From Symbiodinium sp. CCMP2592 (Eukaryota > Sar > Dinophyceae > Suessiales > Symbiodiniaceae), in contig CAJNDT010005323.1 in assembly GCA_905221615.1 (NCBI GenBank), positions 74,520 through 138,519 on the forward strand: a stretch of DNA of 64,000 bases, written 5' to 3'. The notes below the pieces were generated by a model, which saw nothing but the letters and a program-made list of their open reading frames with translations, searched no databases and had not been told where the DNA came from. The position numbers were made by a program, and so were the translations under genes. Shown here in pieces: positions 22,844 to 34,275 of the stretch (the stretch's first letter is position 1; the number at the start of each line of letters is the position of its first letter).

Positions 22844-23202
22844 TGCTCCCAGGAAACCGCAGAAACCTTGAAGTGCAAAGCCCTGAACCCTATAAGCGAC
22901 AATCCCTGAAACCCCCTGGCTACATTAGGAGGACAAAGCCTGAACATGCAGTACCCCTGAAACACAGCTTCACTGTTGTGTGCGTTTGGTTGACGATTGC
23001 GCGGAGTCCACAGGCCGACTACATCTCCGAAGACTTTCTGAAGCACGTCCGTGCAGAGAGGCATTTCCCGTTTAGACCCTATAAACCCTAAAACCCCAAA
23101 CCCCTAAACCTTCGGATGAGGGGTTTGAGAGTCAGGACCCAGTACACAAGAGAAGCTCCCTGCACTGTGGCACACAAAAGCGCAAGCTTCGCCAGACCCA
23201 CA

Positions 23203-23307
23203 TGGGAGTTTCCCAAAATTGGGGGACCCTCATATAGTACCCTAAATAATAGGATCCTTATTATAAGGACCCCAAAATAGGGTAACCCCAATTTTCGGAA
23301 ACTCCCA
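23203..23307. mobile_element. family A palindromic element, copy 4
   Basis: Well-preserved copy: TGGGAGTTTCCCAAAATTGG at the left, CCAATTTTCGGAAACTCCCA at the right, core GTACCCTAAATAATAGGATCC. Confidence 0.75.
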
Positions 23308-23486
23308 AATTCATATCGGCCTATGCTGGAACGTCAGGTCTACATTGGCTCCCTGGCTTCCGGCACGTAGCACAGGAACTCCAGAGCACAAAACCCATAA
23401 GATAAGGGGACTTTCTCATATTTAGTAATAACTGGAATAGAGTTCCTTTAAGGGGGTCCAGCAGGGTTGCTATAAGGGTACTGTGA

Positions 23487-23546
23487 TATAGGGGCATTAA
23501 TAATTCTCAAAAGAATTTTTGGTAATTATTAAGGCCTCTATAATAT
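23487..23546. repeat. 60-bp AT-rich palindrome related to family C
   Basis: ATATAGGGGCATTAATAATT and AATTATTAAGGCCTCTATAA form an inverted pair around TCTCAAAAGAATTTTTGG. Confidence 0.5.
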
Positions 23547-23638
23547 CCAGAACAACTATCGCCTGACCTCGCCGTTTTTGGCGTCAAGATCTGCCCGGGC
23601 TGCAGCGAGGCGCCGCACTGCTTCTTGGGCACCTTAAT

Positions 23639-23751
23639 CTAGGATGCCCAGGAACCTAGGAATAAAAAAGGGCTCCGTTTTTGGATTGGGTAACTTTATA
23701 AGGAACCAAGGACCACAAAAAGGGAATAAGGGTACTACTGGGCATCCTAGT
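23639..23751. mobile_element. family K palindromic element
   Basis: CTAGGATGCCCAG at the left is exactly inverted at the right (CTGGGCATCCTAG). The 113-bp unit has GGAACC and AAAAAGGG stretches in the core. Single copy in the window. Confidence 0.6.
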
Positions 23752-23933
23752 AATTAGGGTTTAGGGCGGTTTGGGGTTTAGGGACACAGCTCAAGGTTGT
23801 TTGGAACTGGGCATGTAGCATCCAGTGCGTCAGGGTCCAGGAATTTTGAATCTAGAGGCACCCAGTCACCAAAGGAATTTTTGATACTGCGATCCAGCAG
23901 AAACCAAGCAGACAGAACCACCATATGACATAG

Positions 23934-24149
23934 CTAGGTCAGGCATTGGACATGTTTGTTGCTGTCAGTCTTCCCATCGGTGCACAGAAGGTCCCTCCAT
24001 AATCCCATCGTGGCAGGAGGACGGGGTTCAATACTCATGGCTTCAGAATCCGGAATGCCAAGCTTCCTAGATTTCTTGACAAGGCCAGGTTGTTCCGCTG
24101 AGTTGTTGGGAAATCTGGGCCAGTCTGGGCAGGCTAGCCGGCTTTGCAC
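23934..24149 (-). CDS. hypothetical ORF, 71 residues
   Basis: A small ATG-initiated frame (MQSRLACPDW…) with a basic segment LVKKSRKLG and a Cys-containing tail ending KHVQCLT. Composition is protein-like, but the opposite strand is also open. No family recognised. Confidence 0.25.
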   Translation of the reverse strand: MQSRLACPDWPRFPNNSAEQPGLVKKSRKLGIPDSEAMSIEPRPPATMGLWRDLLCTDGKTDSNKHVQCLT

Positions 24150-24237
24150 CCAGAACTCCTTACCCCTCTAAGTTACTAAACGTCTGCACAGACTTGTACA
24201 TGCCCGCCTGGATCTCTCAGAGCCCAGTGACCAGCCA

Positions 24238-24285
24238 AATAAATATAAATATATAAATATATATATATATATATATATGTATGTA
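24238..24285. repeat. AT microsatellite
   Basis: AAATATAAATATATAAATATATATATATATATATGTATG run. Confidence 0.8.
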
Positions 24286-25073
24286 AGTCGAAGCTTCGCA
24301 TGTACTTTTCTCTGCCACCCCTGCGGATTCTCGCTCAGCCGCCAGCCTTCACACTACTGCCATGAGCCCGAATGGACGCAAATCCTCCGAAAGACTCCAG
24401 CCGTCATGTCATCCCCCAACCCTAAACCCCATGGCTTGTGATACGAAGGAGTGAGTGGGTTGAGTTCAAGGCTCATGGTGTTCAGAGTGACTGCTGTTTC
24501 CCTCTCGGCCCGCTCTTACGACATGCCTCGGCGCTGTCCAGAAGTATCCGCGCATCTAAAATCTCTGTTTAAGAAATCTCTCGGTGGCGGGTTTGGGGTT
24601 CAGGCCTCCATGTCCGAAACCCTCAACACACCCGAACTGAGCCAACAAGATGCAAGTCCCAGACTACATAATCCCTCTGAGGGCCCAAGTACTAAAAATT
24701 CTGCACTCTCCCAAACACGAACCTTGAATGGCCGACCTTCCCAACTCAAGCTTAGGCATTGGCTTTTGGCTTAGGTTTTCCAGGGCCACAGAATCCTGGA
24801 CCCAATCCTGAAAAGCTTCCGAAGAAGATACATGCATACATCATATATCCATGTAAGCAAAGATGCATACATACATGTGTATATATATAGAGACATATAC
24901 ATATCCTTCATACACTTACACTTTGGCACTCTATGAGCAGAGAATAGTCGACTAGGGCCACTACAGGCACCAAGCTGCAACGTGCGCGATCAAGACAAAG
25001 TCCAGTGAGGCAAAGATCAGATCTCAATCTCTGCCCCGTAAACGAAGCTCAAAGCAACATCTATTGTAGGGGC

Positions 25074-25173
25074 CTTAATAACTAGAGTAAGGTTTTCGGG
25101 CCTATTATTGTACTATAACTAGAATAAGGAACCCTCAACATAGTATAGGTACTTATTCATTAAGGGGTTCACA
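25074..25173. mobile_element. family C palindromic element, copy 3
   Basis: The left end TGTAGGGGCCTTAATAACTA and right end TTATTCATTAAGGGGTTCACA are inverted with mismatches. The inner ACTATAACTAGAATAAGGA is also shared with the family. Confidence 0.6.
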
Positions 25174-25317
25174 AAATCAAGTCATGCTAGGCATGCCGAG
25201 AGCGTCCCGAATGCAAGGCAGGCGGAGAGACACTCTGAAGAGTTTCCGGTCAAAGGGGCGAAGGATGGCCTGCTGAAAAACCGTCACCGGGAGTTGGCGT
25301 TTCAGCTGAGCTACAGG

Positions 25318-25433
25318 TACTTGGAGGCTCATTGGACTTAGTAAGTAAGCAGGTTATACTTAGGATAACCCCACTTAGGGGACTTATAACCCCACTTATA
25401 ACCTACTTACTAAGTCCCGTGATCCTCCAAGTA
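25318..25433. mobile_element. family D palindromic element, copy 2
   Basis: TACTTGGAGGCTCATTGGAC at the left and GTCCCGTGATCCTCCAAGTA at the right are inverted with few mismatches, as are the inner TTAGTAAGTA/TACTTACTAA blocks. This copy shows the full end sequence that the other D copies have partly lost. Confidence 0.75.
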
Positions 25434-25487
25434 GAAGCCGCGAGATGTGTTGGGTGAGTGTCGGATGCAAGGCCTCGCTGGATGCGA

Positions 25488-25545
25488 TTATAGTAGGGTT
25501 TAGGGTTTCCTAAGGGTTTAGGGTTTAGGGGTTTAGGGGTTTCTG
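25488..25545 (+). repeat. telomere-like tract
   Basis: GGGTTTAGGGTTTCC, then GGGTTTAGGGTTTAGGGG units. Confidence 0.6.
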
Positions 25546-25999
25546 AATCTGAAGCTTCTGATGTCAAGCTCGAAATTCTGTAGGAGGGGCATTGGGTTAC
25601 AGGCTGGTTCGCACTTGTGAAGGGTTTGTATCCTGACTGTGCTCTCTCCGGACGAAGAAGAACATGATGATGACGAAGATGGGGCATTGAACTTATTACT
25701 TATAGGCTCTGAGTTGGACTTTGCAGCAGCAGCGAGGTCTCCCTCCCCATGAAAGTCTGCGAAAGCGTAGCAGCCAGGTGGATGCGTCGGCAACCCTTTC
25801 AAAAAGTTGCTCGCAGCGGCACTTGCTTTTCAGCCTGACTCATTGATTGTAGTTCGCTCAACTGATTTCTTCGTCTTCGCGCTGATGACCGTCGCCGTCT
25901 TAACAAACAAGCAAACGGCAAGCCCCCTAGCAACAGCAACAGCACACCTGTAGTTGTGATCATGAATTTTCTTCTTGCTAGTTTTGACAGGCTCGCGAG

Positions 26000-27600
26000 G
26001 ATGGTGACGTGATATTATTCCATGTGCTTTTGAGCTTTAATATTTAATGTTGCCTACAGCTGCTTACAGCTGGGGCATGCGGCCTCGCCTTGCAACCGAG
26101 GCATTGTGGCATACTTGGTGCAGCCTAGATACTTCAACTGAGAATCGCAACCCCGAGACTGCTCAGGCTGGCAAGACTGGCCACGCGAAGTGTTAACGGA
26201 ACGCAGATCCCTGATCTACGGAGGAAAATATATGCGCTGGCATCAGACGCAGCATGCTGGAACCACCGATCAATGATATGAACTCACCATCCCAGCAACA
26301 TCCCCGACACTATGTTCAGACCAAAGGACCAAAGGAAAACACAGGGAAGTGCAAACTCGAGTCTGAAGGCCAGCACATCTGAATCAATATCTCAGCCATC
26401 TGGCCTTACTTCAGCACCGCAGAAGCGCCCTGCGGCTGTGAGGATTTCTCATCCCGTCCTCTCTCGCTGGAAAATCTCGCGGTCACAGCTTTTATTTGTC
26501 CTTTCGCCCAGCTTTTCTACCTGGGCATCGCAGCGCAAAGTAATGAAACGCAACCCTGAAGACCCGAGAGAGACCTCGAATCCTGCGAAGCTCTGCAACA
26601 CATGGGCGGGGGCTTACAACAGAACACATCGAAGTAACAGCATGCCCTCCCCGTCGGTCGCAGCAGCAACGAGTATACATGGCAGAGGGTGGGTGGTGAA
26701 GGCTTTGGAGGAATAGTGCTGGGAGTTCATACAACTCATGTGAGAAGCATGAAATCACGTTCCAAAGGTAGCACACCTGGTAACACTATGGGGTTCTCAC
26801 GTTGGCAGCGAATTCTGCGAATCAGGTCCCCGCGTCCCTGCGCGCATCTCCTGCTGTGGTGCGGTGCATCATTTCCGCTGACGTCCTATCATTTGCGGAG
26901 GATAATCTCGGCAATACCTGGTGGGAACGATTCTGGGTGTCCCTCAAGATCCTGCAAGCGAAGGGGCGGAAGTATGGGTAACGTGTCAGCCTTTGGGGGC
27001 AAACAGTTTCGCGCTGGTCCTGAGCCGCCAGTGCGTACGAGATAGCATTCCCGCCGTGTTCCCGAATCCTCCTGAATCTCGCCAGTCCTTCTGGGAAAGC
27101 ATGTGGCAGTGTCCTCATTACTGTCTTGGTGTCCTGGGTCTGGGGGCCTCCAAAGCTGATGTTTCGAGCACAAATGCGGCACGCGGAGTGACTCCTCATC
27201 AGGCTCCTTGAGTTCTGGGGCCTCCACATTGTGTGCCCGACTTCAACTGCAGTAGACTGCTGAGCTCTGGGGCCTCCAGACAAGTGTTTGCGATACAAGC
27301 GGGGTGCAAACAAAATGCGCGGAATGCTTTCGAAAGCGTCACAAATGCTGGAAAACACAGACCTGTGCTTTTCCCAAACACAGCGAACCACCGGCCCGGT
27401 GTGGAAAAACAATGGCACAAAGAGACTTCCAGGTCCCAATGGCGTGCTTCAAGTGTGCTTTTTTCACTGTTCGAGGTTCTAACGCTGCCGGTGAACCCAA
27501 AACCCTAAAAACCCTGACCTGTCCGCCCCCGTAACCTCTATAAACCCATTAACACTAAAACACTCTGCCAGGGAACTGTTGTCGTCCGATTCCTTCAGCG
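26000..27600. other. no gene assigned
   Basis: Several overlapping open frames of 90-205 codons occur on both strands, but none has a recognised motif. A CTCTGGGGCCTCCA-like phrase recurs at about 27,145, 27,213 and 27,262, which suggests a degenerate short repeat under part of these frames. Confidence 0.35.
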
Positions 27601-27689
27601 TTTGGCTGCTGCGCCACTTAGCCTCAGCAAGCCCCCGCCGGACGTGGGAGTGCAGGGCCCGGGCATACACACGTTCTGGCATACATGCA

Positions 27690-27945
27690 TCAATGCAATG
27701 CATGCGTACATAAACACATAAACACATACACATACACAGACACAGATACAGATGCATATACATATACATATACATAGACATACACATATACATGTACATA
27801 TACGTATACATATACATATGCATATACATACACATAAACATATACATACATATACATACATATACATTCATATACATGCAAACACATACATGCAAAACAT
27901 ACAAATGTATATACACACGTACATACATACATACATACATACATC
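27690..27945. repeat. CATA/ACATATAC microsatellite
   Basis: Long run of CATATACATA, ACACATA and ACATACATA units. The Cys/Tyr/Met-rich frames over it are artefacts. Confidence 0.85.
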
Positions 27946-28332
27946 ATAGGGTACAGACATATAGACTACCTGAGCCTGAAAAGTCCATCTTTCGAGTGCT
28001 CATTATTGTGACCTACTTGCATATTAGATGGAAACAGCTGAGAAAAGGTTTGCAGTGGATCAGAAGTACTCCGGATCGTGGCACTTTCAGGGTTTATGAT
28101 TGCGGGCATAATAATGGGCTTCGGGCGTTTAAACATCATTGACACTCTGACTTGGACAATGCAGCAAGGCTGACAAGTGACTCCACGACGGGCCCCGGCG
28201 TTGCAATAATTTATTCGACGAGCCGTCAGGAAGCTTGCAGTTTCCACCCCAAACTCCTACGTTCGGTGACAAGAAAACCAAGTCGAGTCAAGGGCTGACG
28301 CCCTCAGCCTCAGGTATTGCCCCTCGCGCTGA

Positions 28333-28608
28333 TCAAGTCGTACCAGCCACAACGGCATTGGAATCAGTAGCTGTAATGCCTCTTGCTTGCAGGTGCTTCT
28401 CAACAGGCATTAACAAGTCATAAAGAAAGCCTCCCTTTGCGGCCATTCCGGTGGTTATAGACACAGTAACGCATCTATGCCTCATGCAGAGACCACCCGG
28501 AGCCAGAAAACGCAGACGAAGCATGGCGCAAAGTGGGCTCTCCGAGGACCCGGCCCAAAGATTCACAGGGTTGATAACGTACTTCCTTAGGTTTTGGGCC
28601 GCGAACAT
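28333..28608 (-). CDS. hypothetical ORF, 91 residues
   Basis: ATG-initiated frame MFAAQNLRKYVINPVNLW…, Arg-rich middle, and an end …AKGGFLYDLLMPVEKHL…VVAGTT. The balanced composition is protein-like and the N-terminus resembles an organelle-targeting helix, but no family is recognised. Confidence 0.3.
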   Translation of the reverse strand: MFAAQNLRKYVINPVNLWAGSSESPLCAMLRLRFLAPGGLCMRHRCVTVSITTGMAAKGGFLYDLLMPVEKHLQARGITATDSNAVVAGTT

Positions 28609-28639
28609 GCTTTTTGGGCTCTGCTTGAAAACTTGACTT

Positions 28640-28885
28640 CCTCTGCCGTGGGGGCTGTTGACCTAGGAGACGTGGTGTATCAGCCTAGCGTCTGTGCCGT
28701 GCTTTGTGCCTTTCTGTCTTGCTCAGACCGTGTGCGGCTCCTGCAGAGCTCGCCTGACATTCTGGACCCGGCGCGGCACTCGTTGTATCGCCTTGCCTTA
28801 CGCCTGCCTTTGCTGCGTTTGCAGAAGCCAACATACATGTACACTCGCACGTCTGCTCTCGGGGTAGTGCAGAGCGCTCAAGTGT
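28640..28885 (+). CDS. possible exon, divergent from the preceding ORF
   Basis: A plus-strand frame with G/C-ending codons reads VDLGDVVYQPSVCAVLCAFL… and then SSPDILDPARHSLYRLALRL. An ATG lies upstream at 28,594, overlapping the minus-strand ORF by a few bases. No family recognised. Confidence 0.28.
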
Positions 28886-29867
28886 AGAGTAAGCATGAAA
28901 CTTCTCACAAGCAAGCCTAACAAAGAGGCGCTAGAATAGAGGTCCTGATGCCTCATCTGCACCTACGATCTCCCCGGCGACCACCCCCCCCGTAAATTGT
29001 CTGTCCACCTGTGTTGGCATGTTCGTCAACATGACTAGTTTCGTGTGTGTGCGGACCAAATGCACATGCAGATATGCTTTCGTGCGGGCGCCATCTCTTA
29101 TTTCTTCTGTTGCTTCAGGAGCCCACCTGAACGGTCTGTGCATGCACATGCAAGCACAAACACAAGAATTAACATGACACAAAAACAAGGATTAACATGA
29201 CACAACTAAACCTGACCAGCTTCTTGACAGCAGCCAGGACATTGATTCCGAAGCCCAACTCGAGAATCGAGCCTGTGCTGAGCAGCTGCTACTCCACCTC
29301 CCTTCTAGATTCTAGATCGACGCGCATCTCAGTCCTGCCTATGGCCTATGGATGCCTATGGTATCCAACTGTTACTCTCAACTCTCATGACTCGTCATCG
29401 CCAGTTGCACCCGTAACTGGTCTCTGACCACCCGCGAATACAGCTTCCGCAAAATTATTCGGCGGCCCTTCCTTGCAACTTCCGTTGCCAATGTCGGACA
29501 TGACATTCGCAGAAATCGCGCGAGATGATTACTAAAACCATGTTATTGCTTGGCACCGAGCACGCCTTCGATCAGCGCAATGGCAGTCATCAGGGACCAT
29601 AGGTCGGGTGATATCCGCACCTGCCATGTCTCAGGTCTAGGCTCTAGTATTCGAAGTGGTCTACAAAGTGGGGAGCCGTAACATCCTCACAGCCCCACGG
29701 GGGTTTATGGCCCGCACAATAGTATGCTCTCAGACCTACACCTGCTACCACAACAAGTTTGCTTTTTCAGACCTCCCACTTCCCACGCACAGCAGGTGCA
29801 CCTCTCCTCCAGATTACGAACATCTACAATGCCAGTGGAAAGCATACAAGTGTGAGTATGTACAACA

Positions 29868-30205
29868 TACATCTATCTATCTATATATACACATATATAG
29901 GTAAGAACTTACATATACATACATATGTATATGTATATGTGTATACATATGTACAAACAGATATATGCACATACAGTACATACATGCGTGCGTGCGCACA
30001 CGCGCACGTGCAGGCGTGCGGGCCGGCGGGCGGGTTTGTGTGGATGTAGGTGTGTTCGCCTGTATGTATGTATACTTGTATGTATGTATGCGTTCATACA
30101 TGTATACACATACAAGCGTGTGTGTGTGTGTGTGTGTGTATATGTAACCTGTACATACAGATGCACGTGTACATATTTATATATATATATATACACATAT
30201 GCACG
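29868..30205. repeat. compound TATC/TACATA/GT microsatellite
   Basis: Units of CTAT, ATACATAT, GTGTGTGT and GTATGTATGT interrupted by a GC-rich patch near 30,000-30,050. Confidence 0.8.
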
Positions 30206-31039
30206 CACTGACTAGTCACTACAGCTCGGCGGTGTCACGTAGATCCCTGTGCACTGACCCCAAGCCGGGTCTTCAGCGAGCCTTGTGATTGGTAAGAATA
30301 TCCAGCATCATGGAGAAATACTCGCTCACAGGGGTGCCTTCGTAGGCCTCTGCGTTGGAGCCAAGGCTCTGGGGACAATACGTCTGTTCTAATCCAGGGC
30401 GGGGCATGACCAATGCAAGATATTGCAAACCAAGCTAAACTTATGACCGCCAAGTACTGGGAAAAGGCTCAGGCTGTACCGGGCTGTACCGTCACACGCA
30501 ACCATGCAGGTACCTGCCTCAACCCGAACAAGACAGCTACTAGACCTCCATCCGCAGGTCCTGATCCCCACAACACCTTAACCCCACACCCCCAAGCCCT
30601 CCCAAGCTCAAAACCCCCCAAGCACTCAGAAACCCGAACGCCTGACCCTCCATGCAGTTTAGCATCCTCGAAAGTCGGAAAGACTTTTCCCCAAATCTTC
30701 TCATCGACCATGAAGCAGCCACATCTTGGGTTGCAAATGGGCCGTAGGGGGTTGCTGCCTGTGAGGGTATACCCTTAAACCGAACAACCCCTGAGCTCAA
30801 ACCCTGTAACGAGGTATGCCTGAGTTTTCGCGACCAGAGTCAAAGCTCGCACTGTACTGTAGGGTGGTGCTCCGATCCCGGATATAAGATGGCAAGTGTC
30901 GTGTTCTGGTGTAGGTTCTTAAGATATCCGCTCGAGTCATCAGGTTGCTCTAGTGACTCTAGTGGGGTTGTCGACACATGTGCTGCTTGCTTTGCCGGGC
31001 CAGATGCAGGGTCTGTCAGTGTTCGTTTCTACATCACTT

Positions 31040-31123
31040 ACTTTTGGTTAGTTGGGAATGGAGGAATGGGGTACAATTATAACTACTTTGACTACCATTC
31101 TTCCATTCCCAACTAACCAAAGG
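31040..31123. mobile_element. family I palindromic element
   Basis: CTTTTGGTTAGTTGGGAATG at the left is inverted at the right as CATTCCCAACTAACCAAAG, followed by a short AT-rich core. 84 bp, single copy here. Confidence 0.65.
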
Positions 31124-31505
31124 TAAGATCATGGCCGAGGTGTCTGGGTGTCGTGGTCCTTGATTCGGTTGGGACCCCGCACTGTAGCACTGATGCCAAG
31201 ACATTCGGCTTTCCCCTACACTCCATCAACAAAACAGCAACAATGAAAGCAACCGCACCTGACTTCGATTCCCCAAAAACTCAAAGACTCGAAGGTGTCA
31301 AGGTCCCTTAGCCTGAGAGCATCAAATCCCAGAGGCATCAGCAAGTTGCCCAATTCTGTAGCCAGGGCATGTAGCTCGACCCCCTGTTCTGCGTAGCCCT
31401 CTTTCCTTCGTTGATGAGGAGAAGGTTCCGGGCTTGGGACAGGGGGGGTGTCCAGACAGGCTCAGACTTCTCGAGCAGTGCAACAGATTGCGAGGCCCTG
31501 CAATA

Positions 31506-31608
31506 TGGGAGTTTCCGAAAATAGGGGACCCTAATAATATAGTACCCTAAGTAGTAGGATCCTTATTATGAGGACCCCAAAATAAGGTACCCCTAATTTC
31601 CGAACCCA
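31506..31608. mobile_element. family A palindromic element, copy 5
   Basis: TGGGAGTTTCCGAAAATAGG… ending TAATTTCCGAACCC. ATA precedes the left end and follows the right CCC, consistent with a 3-bp target duplication. Confidence 0.75.
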
Positions 31609-31879
31609 TATGCACATGAACCTCGCAGCTGCTCCTGCCTAGACAAACTGGAAGACCAGAAGCATATTGCATGCACCCCACCAGAATCACAAAGACACTC
31701 GGCGTGTTTCTGAAGCGGGCAAAAGCGTCGTGTTCATCTTCTGTGGATCCGGACGGTCTGAGCATGCATAAGCGTGCACGTGTGTGCCTTTTCGTTTTGC
31801 AGGCTTTTGCATATTAACCTTGCCTGACTGCCTGACTGCATACGAACTCTTTCCCCTGAACACGAATCATCGAACTCAC

Positions 31880-32549
31880 GCGCAAATTGTCATCCTGGTA
31901 GATGTGTGCCAGGTGGGGTTTGCTCGAAACAAGGATCTCTACGAAAACCCTGAACCCTGAACCCTTAAAGCAACATTCCCTCTGGTGAATCTTGGAATCG
32001 CTTTTTACCCCCACCCCCCCCTCGAATAAATCCGACCAGGGCATCTCGTGGTACTTGACGATGGCCCAACCGAGTGCTTCGGCCTGAGCTTGGGGCATGC
32101 CGAGGTTCGGTTGATGACCCTGAAAAATGGGCTCTATAATGGATGTATAATAGCTATATTAAGGGTATATACCTAGGGGTACTACTACGGTTGATGATAC
32201 AAATCCTGCATTACCTTAATGGCCCTAGACTATGGGATTTATGGTATATTCCTGATCATGGGTAATGCAGGATTTACATCATCAGCCGTTTCACCAAGGG
32301 GGAGGGATAACACGTCGTTGTTGACTTTTCTTGTGGGGATTCTTGGGCGGGCTTAGGATCTGGCGGGCTTAAGGGTATAATGTTTTACGTACTTATACAA
32401 ATCTCTTAACATCTCTCCACGAAGTGCTCCTGACGAGGACATGTCTGAGGGTGACATGGAAGCCACTGGAAAGGAAAAGCGTGGTTTCTGAAGTAAGCCG
32501 GGCCACATTCTTCATGAAGACAGGACGCAGTGCATCCTGCACCACAGCC
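31880..32549 (-). CDS. three-exon hypothetical gene segment with an element in its first intron
   Basis: Exon 1, 32,549-32,399, follows a pyrimidine-rich TTTACCGGGTTCAG acceptor and reads AVVQDALRPVFMKNVARL…SWRDVKRF, ending before GTATAAG. Exon 2, 32,119-32,009, follows CCATTTTTCAG and reads GHQPNLGMPQAQAEALGW…PWSDLFE. Exon 3, 31,936-31,880, reads ILVSSKPHLAHIYQDDNLR and ends at a consensus GTGAGT donor. The introns are 279 nt (containing family B copy 2) and 72 nt, and all joins are in phase. The upstream exon at 33.1 kb may belong to the same gene. The 5' and 3' ends are not found and no family is recognised. Confidence 0.42.
32190..32286. mobile_element. family B palindromic element, copy 2
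   Basis: GATGATACAAATCCTGCATTA at the left and TAATGCAGGATTTACATCATC at the right are inverted. The core is shared with 22.3 and 58.9 kb. It lies inside the proposed 279-nt intron. Confidence 0.75.
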
Positions 32550-32599
32550 CTGAACCCGGTAAAGAAATAAATACGCCATACTATACTTCCATTCGACAC

Positions 32600-32809
32600 T
32601 CAAGAAAAAAACGAAACATCGTAGCGCTCGGGTAGGCTTAGCACTTGGGAGCCATGTGTTGCGAATGCTCGATCAGGGCTCAGGCAAGGGTGTGCGCAAA
32701 AGAGTTGTTGCAGGACATAATCAACCATCCGGAATACCGAGAGTGCCTGCGCTACAGTGCTGCAGCTCCACTCCCCTGCTTCTTCCTTCGGAAGATTCAT
32801 GTCAAGCAA
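32600..32809 (-). CDS. possible exon between two better-supported exons
   Basis: Frame MNLPKEEAGEWSCSTVAQAL…LSLPERYDV. It lies between the exons at 33.1 and 32.5 kb on the same strand, but no phase-compatible donor could be fixed, so its place in the gene is unproven. Confidence 0.25.
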   Translation of the reverse strand: MLDMNLPKEEAGEWSCSTVAQALSVFRMVDYVLQQLFCAHPCLSPDRAFATHGSQVLSLPERYDVSFFS

Positions 32810-32981
32810 GTGTCACGTGCTTCCGCATGAACCAGAGCCTCTGAATTGCCTATGCTCCACAACAGCTGCGCCTGCACATCGCAGACTTTCGCATTTAAGT
32901 GAGCAGTTGATGTCTTCGGGGCGCATACTTAGCTAGCCACGAAATTAATTATGCAGGACTGGACTGCCCTAAACCCAAAAC

Positions 32982-33159
32982 CCCAAGAAGCATCTGGCCA
33001 AGCTCCTTGATCATCCTGCCTAAAGCATTTTCTATCGCGATGGAGATGCCGACATCAATCAGCGTCACCTGCAGATCAGAACCGAAAGCACGAGAACCAG
33101 GGCCACTAAACCGGATATCAATGTAGTCTTGACTTCCATCTCCGTGATCGGAAATATGG
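32982..33159 (-). CDS. probable exon, 59 codons
   Basis: After a GCGTACAG acceptor the frame reads HISDHGDGSQDYIDIRFSG, then VTLIDVGISIAIENALGRM, then KELGQMLLG before a possible GTTTTG donor. An in-frame 59-codon run with this balance of charged and hydrophobic residues is the most protein-like stretch in the neighbourhood. No family is recognised. Another frame of the same stretch encodes a hydrophobic peptide, which is taken as a shadow. Confidence 0.38.
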
Positions 33160-33471
33160 CTGTACGCGGGTGATTAGCGCGGACTCCGGAATGCCTGAAG
33201 GTGATGCAAGCTGGCCGGGAAAGTTTATCCTGAACAGGCTCTTCGGGGGCCATAGGATTTTTATAGGAACCATCTAAAGATCGTGTTGGCAACTACAGAC
33301 TAGCTACAAAGCCCTGTAGTACACTATGCTGCTTCCAGTCCCGGTTCTGCTGCATGGCGGCCGTCGGCGATCCGTCGTCCTCAAACTTGATGAAGAGATT
33401 GCCTGCTGGTTGCATTTTTTGGGGCCCGAGTAACTCGAACAGGGATTTGGGGGCTCGTTAAGCACTTTGGA

Positions 33472-33798
33472 ATGAAAAGGAATGAAAAACCCCAAGGAAT
33501 AATGCAGGTAATGATTCTGGCTTACCTGAACCCCTCAATCTGGACCCATGACCCAAGAAGCCCTCAAGCCCTTAGCTGCGAAGCGGTGTTTCGGGCCCTT
33601 GATGCTGTGAAGTTAAGTGCCATGACTGTAAGCGCAGCAGGGACAGGACGGGCTCGAAGCGAAGGAAAAATGCGGCTTTCGGGTTTACGATTCGGGCTTT
33701 GTGTCACGGTCGTAAGTAGCTTGCATTGCCTACAGCAGTCCAAACTGTCGAGTACCTCAACCAACCGTCACCTCCTCGCATTAATTAAAGCCACTTAA
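33472..33798 (+). CDS. hypothetical ORF, 108 residues
   Basis: ATG-initiated frame with a protein-like centre (SCEAVFRALDAVKLSAMTV). It ends at a TAA within the first bases of family D copy 3. No domain recognised. Confidence 0.25.
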   Translation: MKRNEKPQGIMQVMILAYLNPSIWTHDPRSPQALSCEAVFRALDAVKLSAMTVSAAGTGRARSEGKMRLSGLRFGLCVTVVSSLHCLQQSKLSSTSTNRHLLALIKAT

Positions 33799-33924
33799 AG
33801 GATCATGGGACTTAGTAACCAGGGTTATTATTGGGGTAACTATACTTAAAAGAAACTTATAACCCCAATAAAGGGACTTATAACCTATAACTATAGTTAC
33901 TAAGTCCCATGATCCTCCAAGTAG
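33792..33924. mobile_element. family D palindromic element, copy 3
   Basis: TACTTAAAGGATCATGGGAC… and …GTCCCATGATCCTCCAAGTA. It is the uninterrupted counterpart of the copy at 1.35 kb. Confidence 0.75.
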
Positions 33925-34172
33925 GGATCACGGGAAGCCCCACAGGAACGGCATTTCCACCCGAACAACTCTCACGAATCACAGAAGGCGAAAAATTGGT
34001 TACTCGTCTCCTGGTAACCCAACTACATCAAAACACCCTAGACTGGGCTTGGGCTTACAACTACCTTCAGCTTCGCCCCGATGATTTCTGAATTGGAGGC
34101 ACCTGGGTGCAGGTCGCCGTGCATGAAGTTGTCTTTCATGCCTGCGATTGCTGGATGGCTTTGCGGGGATGA

Positions 34173-34275
34173 TGTAGGGGCCTTGAAAAAACAGAATAGG
34201 TTTTCGAGGGATATTGCGCCAGAATCATAATAACGGGCCCCCGAAGTAGTATAGGTCACTATTTAGGCCCCCTAT
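34173..34275. mobile_element. family C palindromic element, copy 4
   Basis: TGTAGGGGCCTTGAAAAAACA at the left and TATTTAGGCCCCCTATA at the right, diverged. Confidence 0.5.

Noticed and set aside
27479..27949. Met/Tyr/Cys-rich frame of 153 codons
   Set aside because: It follows the CATA microsatellite. Residue pattern has the period of the repeat.
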